A DNA stretch of 64,000 nucleotides from a beta proteobacterium MWH-UniP1 (GCA_036362785.1 CP143625.1:931401-995400); one strand, 5' to 3'. Positions 27,877 to 36,786 are shown, numbered from the stretch's first letter. A program made the numbers and translations. Notes: generated by a model not told the origin, from the sequence alone.

Positions 27877-28719
27877 ATGCTGATTCATATCGCCTCGGAC
27901 CTGCATCTGGAATACCTGAATAAGCGGTTTCCGGACTTCCTGCGTGTTGACCGCCTGTACACGCCATTTGCGGACGTGTTGGTCTTGGCCGGCGACATCC
28001 ACGTAGGCACGGAAATGGTGAATAAGTTCGGCCAATGGCCCCACCCGGTGCTGTATGTGCCGGGTAACCACGAGTTTTATGACACGGCCATCGAGCCCCA
28101 TGTGGCCAAGATTAAAGAGGCAGCCAAAAACACGGCGATGATTGTGTTATCGCGTGACGAATATATTGACCAGGGTGTGCGTTTTCTGGGGTGTACCCTG
28201 TGGACAGACTATCAGTTGATGGGAACAGGTGGTCGGCAGCTGGCCTCGATGTTTGCCTGCGAGGCCCGTATTGCGGATCACCGCAAGATTATGGGGGTGC
28301 AAAAAGCGGGGCAGGGTTTTTCGGCACAGCAGGCCTATGAGCTGCATTTGCAAGAGCGTGCATGGCTGGAAGCAAAGCTCAACGAACCCTTTGACGGTAA
28401 GACCGTGGTAATTACCCACCATGCGCCATCGCGGGGTAGCGTTCATCCGCGTTTCCGGGGGGACCCCTGCAATGCGGCCTTCGTATCTGATTTAGATGAG
28501 CTTGTGATGAAAGCCGACCTGTGGATCCATGGACACGTACACGACGCCTTTGACTACCAGGTGGGCAAGTGCCGGGTGGTGACCAATCCTGGCAGTTACG
28601 CCACAACCCTTGGCAAGGTCAAAAGCCCAGAGGAACTTGAGTTTGAGAACCCCGATTTTGACCCACAAAAAGTAATTGAGATAGAAGCTGTAAAATCTGA
28701 GCAATTCCTGCCCGGATGA
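27877..28719 (+). CDS. Calcineurin-like metallophosphoesterase
   Basis: A 280-residue cytosolic protein with the full set of metal-binding motifs: SDLHLE (residues 7-12), LAGDIH (about 38-43), PGNHEFYD (about 62-69), THHAPS (about 180-185) and GHVHDAFD (about 214-221). It should hydrolyse phosphoesters with a two-metal centre; the substrate is unknown. There is no signal peptide. The stop codon TGA at 28717-28719 lies inside the tRNA-Leu gene, overlapping it by 10 bases. Confidence 0.85.
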   Translation: MLIHIASDLHLEYLNKRFPDFLRVDRLYTPFADVLVLAGDIHVGTEMVNKFGQWPHPVLYVPGNHEFYDTAIEPHVAKIKEAAKNTAMIVLSRDEYIDQGVRFLGCTLWTDYQLMGTGGRQLASMFACEARIADHRKIMGVQKAGQGFSAQQAYELHLQERAWLEAKLNEPFDGKTVVITHHAPSRGSVHPRFRGDPCNAAFVSDLDELVMKADLWIHGHVHDAFDYQVGKCRVVTNPGSYATTLGKVKSPEELEFENPDFDPQKVIEIEAVKSEQFLPG

Positions 28720-28794
28720 TGAAATAGGTAGACATACAGGACTTAAAATCCTGGGGCGCAAGCCGTGCCGGTTCGATTCCGGCTCCGGGCACCA
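28710..28794 (+). tRNA. tRNA-Leu (anticodon TAA)
   Basis: An 85-base tRNA with a long variable arm and encoded CCA. The acceptor stem pairs GCCCGGA with TCCGGGC. The anticodon stem CAGGA/TCCTG encloses CTTAAAA, with TAA at 28744-28746. The T-arm is GGTTCGATTCC. Its first 10 bases are also the last codons and stop of the phosphoesterase gene. Confidence 0.97.
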
Positions 28795-28811
28795 CAAGCT
28801 TTGATATCGCT

Positions 28812-29801
28812 TTAGGCTGCGTTTTTCCGCAGTGCCCGCTCACGGATCTCATCAAAATTGGCTGGGCGTTGGTGCAGATCGGAGCTTCTTCCGGCTTTGA
28901 CAATCTGGCTTGGCACGTCGTGGCCAATGAGTGGCGCCAGCATTTTTGCAGTAGCGATGAGTTTCACCAGATCAACGCCCGTTTGATAGTGCATCAGGCC
29001 CAGGGCATGTACCACTTCTTCACTGCAGACATTACCAGTAGCGCCTGGCGCATAGGGGCAGCCGCCGATACCGCCAATAGAGGTGTCAAAGCGATTCGCG
29101 CCGGCATCGATAGCGGCCAAGATGTTGGCCAGACCCATGCCGCGCGTGTTGTGAAAATGCAGGGTTAACTCGGTGTTGGGCCAGCGCTCGATAAAGGCGT
29201 GGGTGATTTCTGCGACTTGGCGGGGATTGGCCATGCCAGTGGTGTCGCATAGTGTCACGCCATCGGCCCCCAGCTGAGTGATGAAACGATCACACCAGTC
29301 AAACACGGTTGATACGGGCACATCGCCTTCCATGGGGCAGCCAAAGACGCAGGAAAGCGATATGTTGACTCGCCGGCCAGCTGCTTTTGCCAGCTGGGTG
29401 ACCTCGGCAAGGCCGCTGAACGATTGTTCACGTGTCATTCGCAGATTGCAAAGATTGTGGGTCTCGCTGGCGGACATGACCAGGTTTAACTCATCGGTGC
29501 CAGAGGCAATGGCGCGCTCTGCGCCCTTGATATTGGGTACCAGCGCGGTGTAGACGATCGCGGGATTACGTTCGATAGAACGCATCACTACGTCAGCATC
29601 TGACAGTGCAGGAATCGCTTTGGGGGAAACAAAGGCGGTAACCTCGATCTTGGCCAGGCCTGTTGCCGAGAGCGCATTGACGAGCGCAATCTTTTTGTCC
29701 GTATCGACAAAGACCGATTCGGACTGAAGGCCATCCCGAGTGCCCACCTCTTGGATGTAGATCCGTTTTGATTGCCCCTCCCAGACACCTGTGTTGCTCA
29801 T
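28812..29801 (-). CDS. Hydroxymethylglutaryl-CoA lyase-like enzyme
   Basis: A 329-residue member of the HMGL/DRE-TIM metallolyase family. Seen are the N-terminal EVGTRDGLQ (metal and substrate residues), the middle GVTLCDTTGMANP, the HFHNTRG metal histidines, and the GGIGGCPYAPGATGN loop with the catalytic cysteine. Family members cleave 3-hydroxy-3-methyl acyl-CoAs such as HMG-CoA or citramalyl-CoA to acetyl-CoA plus a keto-acid. It overlaps the upstream CoA-transferase gene by four bases. The pairing suggests that an imported dicarboxylate is activated to its CoA ester and then cleaved; the exact substrate is inference. Confidence 0.88.
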   Translation of the reverse strand: MSNTGVWEGQSKRIYIQEVGTRDGLQSESVFVDTDKKIALVNALSATGLAKIEVTAFVSPKAIPALSDADVVMRSIERNPAIVYTALVPNIKGAERAIASGTDELNLVMSASETHNLCNLRMTREQSFSGLAEVTQLAKAAGRRVNISLSCVFGCPMEGDVPVSTVFDWCDRFITQLGADGVTLCDTTGMANPRQVAEITHAFIERWPNTELTLHFHNTRGMGLANILAAIDAGANRFDTSIGGIGGCPYAPGATGNVCSEEVVHALGLMHYQTGVDLVKLIATAKMLAPLIGHDVPSQIVKAGRSSDLHQRPANFDEIRERALRKNAA

Positions 29802-31006
29802 GCAATCACCTTTTTGTCGCGTAATTCTTTAATCTGCGCTGTTGAGAGCCCCATGTTTTTTAACACCGCGTCGGTGTCATCGCCCAGATGGGGTGCAGAG
29901 CTGCGAATCGTGCCCGGCGTTTCAGAAAGTTTCGGCACAATCCCTGGCACTTTCACATCGTAGCCATCACGGGTGTGCTGGGTCAGGATCATGTCGCGCG
30001 CCTGAAAGTGCGCATCTTCCACAATGTCTTTGGCCGTATACACGCGGCCGGCGGGCACCTTTGCGGTGGCCAGTATCCCTAAGACGTCGTTTACAGTTCG
30101 TGTGGTTGTCCAAGCGCCAATGGCTTGATCGATTTCATCAACCCGTTTTACACGGCCTGCGTTGTCACCAAGGCTTGGGTCACTGCCCAGATCGTCTCGG
30201 CCAATGGCCGCCATGAGTCGCTTGAAAATACTGTCGCCATTACCTGCAATCAGCACCACGCCGTCACTGCAGCGATAAGCATTTGATGGTGCTATGCCGG
30301 GCAGGGCGCTACCGGCAGGTTCACGAATGGCATTAAAGGCATCGTATTCAGGAATCAGGCTTTCCATCACATTGAGCACGGCTTCAGTGAGCGCGACATC
30401 AATCACCTGGCCTTCGCCACCATTGACCTTCTTGTGATACAGCGCCAACAAAATGCCGATTACGCCATGCAGCGCCGCCAAGGTGTCACCAATGGAAACG
30501 CCACAGCGCACCGGAATGCGGCCTGGTTCACCGGTAAGGTGGCGCAGGCCACCCATGGCCTCACCAATGGCGCCAAAACCAGGCAGGTCACGATAAGGGC
30601 CGGTCTGACCATAGCCTGAAATGCGCAGCATCACTAGGCCAGGGTTGAGCTTATGAAGGTCTTCCCAGCCCATGCCCCATTGTTCAAGCGTGCCGGGTTT
30701 GAAATTTTCAATCAGTACATCGGCTTCGGCGATGAGTGAGCGGGCCAGATCTTGGCCCTCTTTTTGGCGCAGATCCAGCGCAATCGATTTTTTGTTTCGG
30801 GATTGCACCTGCCACCAGACCGAGGTGCCGTTTTTCATCAGGCGCCAATTACGCAGTGGGTCGCCTGTTTCGGGTGCCTCGATTTTGATGACATCGGCAC
30901 CAAACTCTGCCAGGGTCTTGCCAGCAAATGGGCCAGCAATGAGCTGGCCCATCTCGACAACTTTAAGACCCTGGAGTGCCTTTGGTGAATTGACGATTGA
31001 ATTCAT
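29798..31006 (-). CDS. Family III CoA-transferase (CaiB/Frc type)
   Basis: A 402-residue enzyme that moves CoA between carboxylic acids. Typical marks are LKVVEMGQLIAGPFAGKTLAEFGADVIKIE at the N-terminus, RNKKSIALDLR (about 68-78), FKPGTLEQWGMG, SGYGQTGPYRD (about 129-139), and the catalytic aspartate in VIDVALTEA (about 172-180). It is coupled to the HMGL-like gene and lies 25 bases downstream of the solute-binding-protein gene. Substrate and CoA donor cannot be read from sequence. Confidence 0.9.
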   Translation of the reverse strand: MNSIVNSPKALQGLKVVEMGQLIAGPFAGKTLAEFGADVIKIEAPETGDPLRNWRLMKNGTSVWWQVQSRNKKSIALDLRQKEGQDLARSLIAEADVLIENFKPGTLEQWGMGWEDLHKLNPGLVMLRISGYGQTGPYRDLPGFGAIGEAMGGLRHLTGEPGRIPVRCGVSIGDTLAALHGVIGILLALYHKKVNGGEGQVIDVALTEAVLNVMESLIPEYDAFNAIREPAGSALPGIAPSNAYRCSDGVVLIAGNGDSIFKRLMAAIGRDDLGSDPSLGDNAGRVKRVDEIDQAIGAWTTTRTVNDVLGILATAKVPAGRVYTAKDIVEDAHFQARDMILTQHTRDGYDVKVPGIVPKLSETPGTIRSSAPHLGDDTDAVLKNMGLSTAQIKELRDKKVIA

Positions 31007-31031
31007 GAAACGGCAGTCAAGGTATCAAGGC

Positions 31032-32024
31032 TTAGTCAGCCTTGATGTTGGAAGACTTCACCACGGCCTGCCAGCGAACTTGATCTTGCTTGACCATTTC
31101 GGCGAGTTCTTTCGGGTTCATGTAGTCGGCCTCGGCACCCAGATCAATCGCCTTTTGCTTGATCGCTGGCGTTGCCAAAATCTTGGCCACTTCTGCACTG
31201 AGCTTATCGATCACAGGCTTCGGGGTCTTCGCAGGCGCAAACAATGCAAACCAGGACGTGGGGTTGAGCTTTGGCATTCCCGCTTCAGCTGTGGTGGGCA
31301 CATCGGGCATGCTGGGCAAACGCTTTTTGCTCGTGACCGCAATGGCACGCAGCTTGCCGGATTGAATGTGGGGAACAAAGGGTGGGGGTGTGCCAAAGGT
31401 CAGGTCCACCTGGCCGCCCACCAAATCGGTGAGCGCAGGGCCGGTTCCTTTGTAAGGAACGTGGGTCATCTTGATACCGGTCTGCTGCTCGAGCATGGCA
31501 CCGGTGACGTGCTGTAAAGACCCGTTGCCCGAAGAAGCGTAGTTCAACTTTCCGGGGTTGGCTTTGGCGTAGGCCACCAACTCCGCCATGGTTTTAATCG
31601 GCAGATCGGCGCGCACCACAATGACCTGGGGGGCGGAAATCACGTTGGCGATCGGCACGAAGTCGTTGGCATTCCATGGCAGGGGCGATGACGACACGTA
31701 GGGCGTGATCACGTGGTAGCCGGAATACTGCATAAATAGGGTGTAGCCATCGGGCTCTGACTTCTTCACGGCCATTGCGCCGATCGTGCCGTTCGCACCA
31801 CCTTTGTTCTCGACCACAACGGCCTGCCCAAGCGCTGCGGCAAGGGGCTGAGAGATCAGTCGGGCGGCCAGGTCGGTGGTACCGCCGGTTGCGGTGGGCA
31901 CGACCATCGCAATGGTCTTGGTCGGGTAGGCCGTCTGGGCCGAAAGGGCGCCACTGGCCAGGCCGGCGGCGGCAATAGCCAGGCTGATGAACTGGCGTCT
32001 AGTGTGGTGGGAAAGGGTCATCAA
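31032..32024 (-). CDS. Periplasmic solute-binding protein, TctC/Bug family
   Basis: A 330-residue extracytoplasmic binding protein of the tripartite tricarboxylate transporter type, greatly expanded in Burkholderiales. It has a signal peptide with twin-arginine-like RRQFISLA and cleavage near SAQTAYP, then the family blocks VVPTATGGTTDLAARLI, VVENKGGANGTIGA and GGQVDLTFGTPP. It would bind a carboxylate and hand it to TctAB membrane proteins, which are not encoded here. It is the first gene of the CoA-transferase/HMGL operon and divergent from a LysR regulator. Confidence 0.9.
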   Translation of the reverse strand: MMTLSHHTRRQFISLAIAAAGLASGALSAQTAYPTKTIAMVVPTATGGTTDLAARLISQPLAAALGQAVVVENKGGANGTIGAMAVKKSEPDGYTLFMQYSGYHVITPYVSSSPLPWNANDFVPIANVISAPQVIVVRADLPIKTMAELVAYAKANPGKLNYASSGNGSLQHVTGAMLEQQTGIKMTHVPYKGTGPALTDLVGGQVDLTFGTPPPFVPHIQSGKLRAIAVTSKKRLPSMPDVPTTAEAGMPKLNPTSWFALFAPAKTPKPVIDKLSAEVAKILATPAIKQKAIDLGAEADYMNPKELAEMVKQDQVRWQAVVKSSNIKAD

Positions 32025-32108
32025 AGTCTCCTTTAAAGGGGGGTAGCATCTGCTTTGGAGATGTTAGGCATTGGCGAACAGCCTGTAAAAATGTATTCTG
32101 GCACGTTG

Positions 32109-32127
32109 CCATCTCGTTTCGAGATGG
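32109..32127. promoter_or_regulatory. LysR-type binding site candidate
   Basis: The perfect inverted repeat CCATCTCG-TTT-CGAGATGG contains the T-N11-A pattern (T32112, A32124) expected for LysR-family proteins. It lies 25 bases upstream of the lysR start in the divergent gap to the tctC-type gene. Confidence 0.6.
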
Positions 32128-32151
32128 TGGCCTCGCCCAAACAAGATAGCA

Positions 32152-33081
32152 ATGCGACTTGACCCTGTATCCCTGCGTTTTTTTCTGGCCGTCATGGAAG
32201 AGGGCAACATCGCCCGGGCGGCATCCCGTGAGTTGATTGCGGCATCGGCGGTGAGCAAACGGATCAGTGAACTCGAGGCCGCTTTGGGGGCTGAGCTTTT
32301 TTATCGCGACAACAAGGGTGTGCGGCCAACCGCTGCCGCACAGACCCTGGCCGCCATGGCCCGCGGTGTGCTGCATCAGTTGGACTCCATCACAGAGGAG
32401 ATGCGGGGGTATGCCACAGGCCTGCGTGGTCATGTCCGAGTCTTTGCCAACATCTCAGCCATCACCCAATTTCTGCCCGACCAACTCAAACAATTTCTTG
32501 AACGCTACCCGGATGTTCAGATTCACCTGCAAGAGCGCATCAGCAGTGAAGTGGCCCATGCCGTTGTCGAAAATGTGGCCGACGTGGGCTTTTTGCAAAG
32601 CGGCGACTATGGGGCTGGCCTAACCTTGATTCCTTACATCACAGATGAATTGGTGGTGATTGCAAAAGCATCCCATCCGATTGCAAAACGTGAGTCGGTC
32701 ACGATTGATGACATTCTTGCCTACGATGTGGTGGGGGCCCATACGGGAAGTGCGATTAATAATCTTTTGATCAAGGCCGCGGGGGAAGTCGGTGGCCATC
32801 TGAAATTGCGGATTCAAGTCACCAGCTACGATGCCATGTCATTGATGGTATCGGCTGGCCTGGGTATCGGCGTGATGCCACGAAAAAGCGCACGCCTTTT
32901 TAGAGAATCCCAAGACATTGTTTGCGTCACGATTAATGCCCCCTGGGCTATACGGCAGTTGTCGATTTGTATTCGGGATCAGGCGTCGCTTTCTCCAGCC
33001 GCCAAGATGCTGGTGGACTGCCTGCTGGAGGGGAATTCCCTGGCGGCGCGCGGTTTGGTGCAGCCTGGAAGTACGATTTAG
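32152..33081 (+). CDS. LysR-family transcriptional regulator
   Basis: A 309-residue protein with an N-terminal winged helix-turn-helix (RLDPVSLRFFLAVMEEGNIARAASRELIAASAVSKRISELEAALGAELFYR region, residues 2-55 or so) and a C-terminal periplasmic-binding-protein-like effector domain. It is divergent from the solute-binding-protein/CoA-transferase/HMGL operon and very likely controls it. A palindrome with LysR spacing sits between them. The inducer is probably the transported acid or a metabolite of it (inference). Confidence 0.88.
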   Translation: MRLDPVSLRFFLAVMEEGNIARAASRELIAASAVSKRISELEAALGAELFYRDNKGVRPTAAAQTLAAMARGVLHQLDSITEEMRGYATGLRGHVRVFANISAITQFLPDQLKQFLERYPDVQIHLQERISSEVAHAVVENVADVGFLQSGDYGAGLTLIPYITDELVVIAKASHPIAKRESVTIDDILAYDVVGAHTGSAINNLLIKAAGEVGGHLKLRIQVTSYDAMSLMVSAGLGIGVMPRKSARLFRESQDIVCVTINAPWAIRQLSICIRDQASLSPAAKMLVDCLLEGNSLAARGLVQPGSTI

Positions 33082-33135
33082 GTAACCCCAGAGTCTTAAT
33101 CTCGCCTTAATTTTCCTGATAGACACTCCTGACCC

Positions 33136-33810
33136 ATGAGCATCAGGAGTGATATGGCGATCGGACTGGGATTTCCTTGGACGGGGGCGGCTGCGGTGAA
33201 ACCAGCACCAAGCCCAGGCCCTGTCGCGGCTGAATTTACGCCCGTTCTTGTGGATCGGTTTCATCCGCTGCGTTCGGGCTTAGAGGCTTACATCGCTGAC
33301 GTGTATTTGCAGCGGTACCAGGCCCGCTTGAGTTACTTCCTTGACATCCTGATTGGTTTTCGGGATTCGCGGGGCCATTGGGTCGCCGCAGTGGGTTTCA
33401 CTCCCTTGGCCCACCGTGGCGCATTTTCCGAGCAATACCTGGACGTACCGGTGGAGCGACTGGTGGCTGCCGCCGAGGCGCAGCGATCTGGATCATCCAT
33501 CGTGTCACGTTGGGATCTGGTGGAGGTGGGTAACCTTGCTGCCGAGTCTCCTGGTATGGCAAGAAAAATCATTCAGGAAATGACCCGCTATCTTTACCGC
33601 CGGCGTTTTCGTTGGGTGGTGTTCACCGCGACACGGTCTTTGAAAAATGCATTCAAACGGCTGGGGTTTGAGCCTGTGGCACTTCAGGTTGCTGACCCAG
33701 CACGGCTCGGGCCACTCGCAGAGCAGTGGGGCAGCTACTACAGCACAGACCCCCAGGTCATGTACGCTGACACGGATAAAGCTTATGCATGCATGTTCCC
33801 AGAGACTTAA
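33136..33810 (+). CDS. Thermostable-hemolysin-family protein (GNAT-like fold)
   Basis: A 224-residue protein matching the T_hemolysin family (PF12261-type): YLQRYQARLSYFLDILIGFRDSRG, the EQYLDVPVE stretch, SRWDLVEVGNLAAESPG, and VFTATRSLKNAFKRLGFEPV. Despite the historic name, the family is related in fold to acyltransferases and autoinducer synthases. No signal peptide is seen, and secretion as a toxin is not supported. It is the first gene of a one-direction cluster with an AMP-ligase, an HDO oxidase and an SDR. Its end overlaps the ligase gene, which suggests it transfers or receives an acyl group made by them (inference). Confidence 0.8.
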   Translation: MSIRSDMAIGLGFPWTGAAAVKPAPSPGPVAAEFTPVLVDRFHPLRSGLEAYIADVYLQRYQARLSYFLDILIGFRDSRGHWVAAVGFTPLAHRGAFSEQYLDVPVERLVAAAEAQRSGSSIVSRWDLVEVGNLAAESPGMARKIIQEMTRYLYRRRFRWVVFTATRSLKNAFKRLGFEPVALQVADPARLGPLAEQWGSYYSTDPQVMYADTDKAYACMFPET

Positions 33811-35281
33811 TTCTTTGATCAGTCCTCCGGGGCGTCTTGTCGGCAGCGATGGCGTGATCATCGATGCCGAGGAAATCACTACACGGGCAATTCAGTTGGC
33901 CGAGGCACTTGCAACTCAGGTGGCCGATGGTGAGGCCGTGGGCCTGTTGTCAGACAATTCAGTCGATTGGGTGATTGCGGATCTTGGCCTGCAGTCTTTA
34001 AACGTGACGGTGATTCCTATTCCCGGTTTTTTTACTGCAGCCCAGGTCCAGCATCTTTTGGCGTCACGAAAGATCGGTGCAGTCATCGCTGCTCGCGGGC
34101 AGCCCCCTGCATTTGCAACATCTTGGCTCGACCCGATTGCCCTGCCGGGGCTGGCCTCACTTGCTCTCTACAAACGTGTGGCCGACACACCGGCCGCCGT
34201 TCCAGGTGCTGTGTATCAGAAAGTGACGTTTACCTCGGGCAGCACGGCGGAACCGAAAGGGATTAGTTTGACTGCGGAGCAGCAATGGACAGTGGCGAAG
34301 TCTCTTGACCACGTACTTGCGCCACTGAATCTGCGCCGTCATTTGGTCATGTTGCCGCTAAGTGTGCTGCTTGAAAACCTTGCGGGTGTTTACGCTGGCT
34401 TATCGATGGGAGCCGAGGTGGTGATTCCACCGCTGTCAGCAACTGGGTTGACGGGGTCTTCTGGCTTTGACGCCCAGCAGGCCATCCGCACCATTCGAGA
34501 TAGTGGCGCCCAGAGCCTGATCACCTTGCCCCAGATGCTAAGAGAGATGGTTTCTTGTCTCGCGTCTTCGGGTGAGCAGCTGCCTAACCTGAAATTTGTT
34601 GCTGTGGGCGGGGGCAAAGTGGCTCCTGATTTGATTCAACGGGCACGCACCCAGGGCCTGCCGGTCTATGAGGGCTATGGTTTGTCGGAGCTGGCGTCGG
34701 TTGTTGCACTGAATCTGCCACAACAAGATCGTGTAGGAAGCGTGGGTCAGCCGCTTCCGCATGTGCAGGTGAAGATCGCTGCCGATGGTGAAATCTTGGT
34801 GGGTCCATCTGTAGATTGTCATGCAAATGCGGGCCTTGGTTTAAACAGGGGATGGGTCGCAACAGGGGATTTGGGCCACATTGATCAAGACGGTTTTTTA
34901 TACGTGACAGGCCGCAAGAAAAACCTATTGATTACTGGGTTTGGTCGGAACGTTTCCCCCGAGTGGCCAGAGGCTTTATTGCTTTCCTGTGACGAGATCG
35001 CGCAAGCGTTTGTTTACGGCGAGGCGCAGACCAGGCTGTCGGCACTGATTTATCCAAGGCAGGCAAATGCATCTGACGATTCGCTAGCCCAGGCGATCAG
35101 CAGAATCAATGCAACCCTGCCGGATTACGCCCAGATTGGGCAATGGCACCGGTTGCCCGAACCATTCACGTATGCCAACGGACTGTTGACGGCCAACGGT
35201 CGTATGAAACGCGGCGCAATTCTGCAGCGTTACGAATCCATATTTAGTTCCGAATTAATTCAAAGGAGCCTTACTACATGA
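33785..35281 (+). CDS. AMP-dependent acyl synthetase/ligase (ANL family)
   Basis: A protein of about 498 residues with the adenylate-forming signature TFTSGSTAEPKG (about 150-161), the YEGYGLSELASV region, ATGDLGHIDQDGFLYVTGRKKNLLIT (about 360-385) and the C-terminal catalytic lysine in NGRMKRG. It activates a carboxylic acid as acyl-AMP and passes it to CoA or another thiol or amine. The start is uncertain: ATG 33785, which overlaps the previous gene by 26 bases, or TTG 33815. Neither has a strong ribosome site. The stop overlaps the oxidase start (ATGA). Confidence 0.85.
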   Translation: MHACSQRLNSLISPPGRLVGSDGVIIDAEEITTRAIQLAEALATQVADGEAVGLLSDNSVDWVIADLGLQSLNVTVIPIPGFFTAAQVQHLLASRKIGAVIAARGQPPAFATSWLDPIALPGLASLALYKRVADTPAAVPGAVYQKVTFTSGSTAEPKGISLTAEQQWTVAKSLDHVLAPLNLRRHLVMLPLSVLLENLAGVYAGLSMGAEVVIPPLSATGLTGSSGFDAQQAIRTIRDSGAQSLITLPQMLREMVSCLASSGEQLPNLKFVAVGGGKVAPDLIQRARTQGLPVYEGYGLSELASVVALNLPQQDRVGSVGQPLPHVQVKIAADGEILVGPSVDCHANAGLGLNRGWVATGDLGHIDQDGFLYVTGRKKNLLITGFGRNVSPEWPEALLLSCDEIAQAFVYGEAQTRLSALIYPRQANASDDSLAQAISRINATLPDYAQIGQWHRLPEPFTYANGLLTANGRMKRGAILQRYESIFSSELIQRSLTT

Positions 35282-35946
35282 GTGATTTCTTCTCACAACT
35301 TCAGTCTGCGACCACAAAAGAGCGTGAATTCTTGGTGAGTGCACCAGTGATTCAAGATGCGGTGTCAGGCACCCTAAGTCGCGAGGACTATATGGCCTTT
35401 CTGGAGCAGGCCTATCATCACGTTAAACACACTGTGCCGCTCCTGATGGCTACCGGATCGCGCTTAGCACCCCATCAAATGTGGATGCAGGCTTCGATTG
35501 CCGAGTACATTGAAGAGGAGATCGGCCATGACGAGTGGATTTTGTCGGATATCGCAGCTTGTGGCGGCGACCCGGACCGTGTGCGAAAAAGCATTCCCAG
35601 TCATGCCACTGAGATAATGGTGGCGTATGCCTATTACCAGATTGAGCGGGTCAACCCTGTTGGTTTTTTCGGAATGGTGCATGTCTTGGAGGGGACCAGC
35701 GTGTCGCTTGCGACCCGCGCAGCCGCATCGATCCAGTCGTCTCTTGGTCTGCCAGGTAATGCGTTTTCTTATTTGAATTCCCATGGCAGTCTGGACATTG
35801 AACATGTTCAGTTTTTCGAGACCTTGATGAATGGGGTGACCAATCCACAGGACCAGCAGCAGATTCTGCATTGCGCCAAGCGCTTTTATCGACTCTACGG
35901 GGATATCTTCCGTAGTCTTCGTCGTGATGAAGCGGTCGCTGTTTAA
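35278..35946 (+). CDS. Iron-containing redox enzyme of the HDO (TenA/heme-oxygenase-like) family
   Basis: A 222-residue all-helical protein. The six metal ligands expected for heme-oxygenase-like diiron oxidases can be placed: E81 and H84 (EEEIGH), E138 (HVLEG), and H169, D173 and H176 (SHGSLDIEH). This spacing resembles UndA and CADD. A cysteine and the thiamin-salvage residues of true TenA are not in evidence. Family members cut C-C bonds or hydroxylate fatty or amino acids with O2. Coupling to the AMP-ligase suggests an activated acyl substrate (inference). Confidence 0.82.
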   Translation: MSDFFSQLQSATTKEREFLVSAPVIQDAVSGTLSREDYMAFLEQAYHHVKHTVPLLMATGSRLAPHQMWMQASIAEYIEEEIGHDEWILSDIAACGGDPDRVRKSIPSHATEIMVAYAYYQIERVNPVGFFGMVHVLEGTSVSLATRAAASIQSSLGLPGNAFSYLNSHGSLDIEHVQFFETLMNGVTNPQDQQQILHCAKRFYRLYGDIFRSLRRDEAVAV

Positions 35947-35966
35947 TTAAGACAGGAGCAGAAAGA

Positions 35967-36770
35967 ATGGCTGGAACGCTATACCGAGCACTTGTTACTG
36001 GCGCATCTCGTGGCATTGGCCGTGAGATTGCGATTGCACTGGCACCAAAGTGCGAAAAATTATTTCTGGTGGCCCGCAGTCAGCAAGAGCTTGAATCTCT
36101 TCGTGGTCAACTTTCTTGCCCAGATGTTGTTGTTTTAAGTGGTGACTTGATGGATCAGGCCTTTGTCCACCACTTGAAGAAAGAGGTGACGGCACAGGGC
36201 GGCATCAACCTGTTGGTCAACAATGCAGGCGCCAGCGAGTTTGTCGAGTTCGGCCAGCAGTCGGAAAGCTCAATTGATCGGCTGATCGCACTAAACGTTA
36301 CGTCGCTGGTGCGGTTGACCCAGGCGATGCTGCCAAGTCTGCGGGCTTTGGCCGGCACGGCGGCACGGGCCCAGATCATTAACATTGGATCGAGTTTTTC
36401 TTATATTGGCTACCCCGGATTCGCGGTCTATTGCGCAACGAAATATGCAGTCCGCGGTTTTACTCAGGCCCTTGGCCGAGAGTTGGACGGTAGTGGTGTG
36501 GTTGTTCGGTTATTTTCGCCACGCGCAACCAAGACCGAGATCAACAGCGAATCGGTGCGCGCCATGAACCGTGATCTTGGTGTGCGCGAGGACGATCCGG
36601 CCGATGTAGCAAGACAGTTCATGGTGTTTTGTGCTGGGCATGCCCCGGAATACCGGGTTGGTTTTCCAGAGAAATTGTTTGCCGTGATCAATCAGATTCT
36701 CCCCGGCGTCGTGAGCGGTGCGATTGCAAAACAATTACCCCGTATTCGGCAGGCATTTCAGAAGTCTTAA
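35967..36770 (+). CDS. Short-chain dehydrogenase/reductase
   Basis: A 267-residue classical SDR: cofactor motif TGASRGIG (residues 11-18), NNAG (about 86-89), catalytic serine in GSSFSY, and YCATK (YxxxK, about 156-160). An arginine after the first strand region (LVARSQQEL) favours NADP(H). It probably reduces or oxidises a carbonyl or alcohol made by the neighbouring ligase and oxidase. A good ribosome site (ACAGGAG) precedes it, and it starts 20 bases after the oxidase stop. Confidence 0.88.
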   Translation: MAGTLYRALVTGASRGIGREIAIALAPKCEKLFLVARSQQELESLRGQLSCPDVVVLSGDLMDQAFVHHLKKEVTAQGGINLLVNNAGASEFVEFGQQSESSIDRLIALNVTSLVRLTQAMLPSLRALAGTAARAQIINIGSSFSYIGYPGFAVYCATKYAVRGFTQALGRELDGSGVVVRLFSPRATKTEINSESVRAMNRDLGVREDDPADVARQFMVFCAGHAPEYRVGFPEKLFAVINQILPGVVSGAIAKQLPRIRQAFQKS

Positions 36771-36786
36771 ATTATCAGGAGCCACG

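Noticed and set aside
30672..31517. 281-residue open frame antisense to the CoA-transferase and TctC-type genes
   Set aside because: It spans two clear genes on the other strand and shows no conserved motif.
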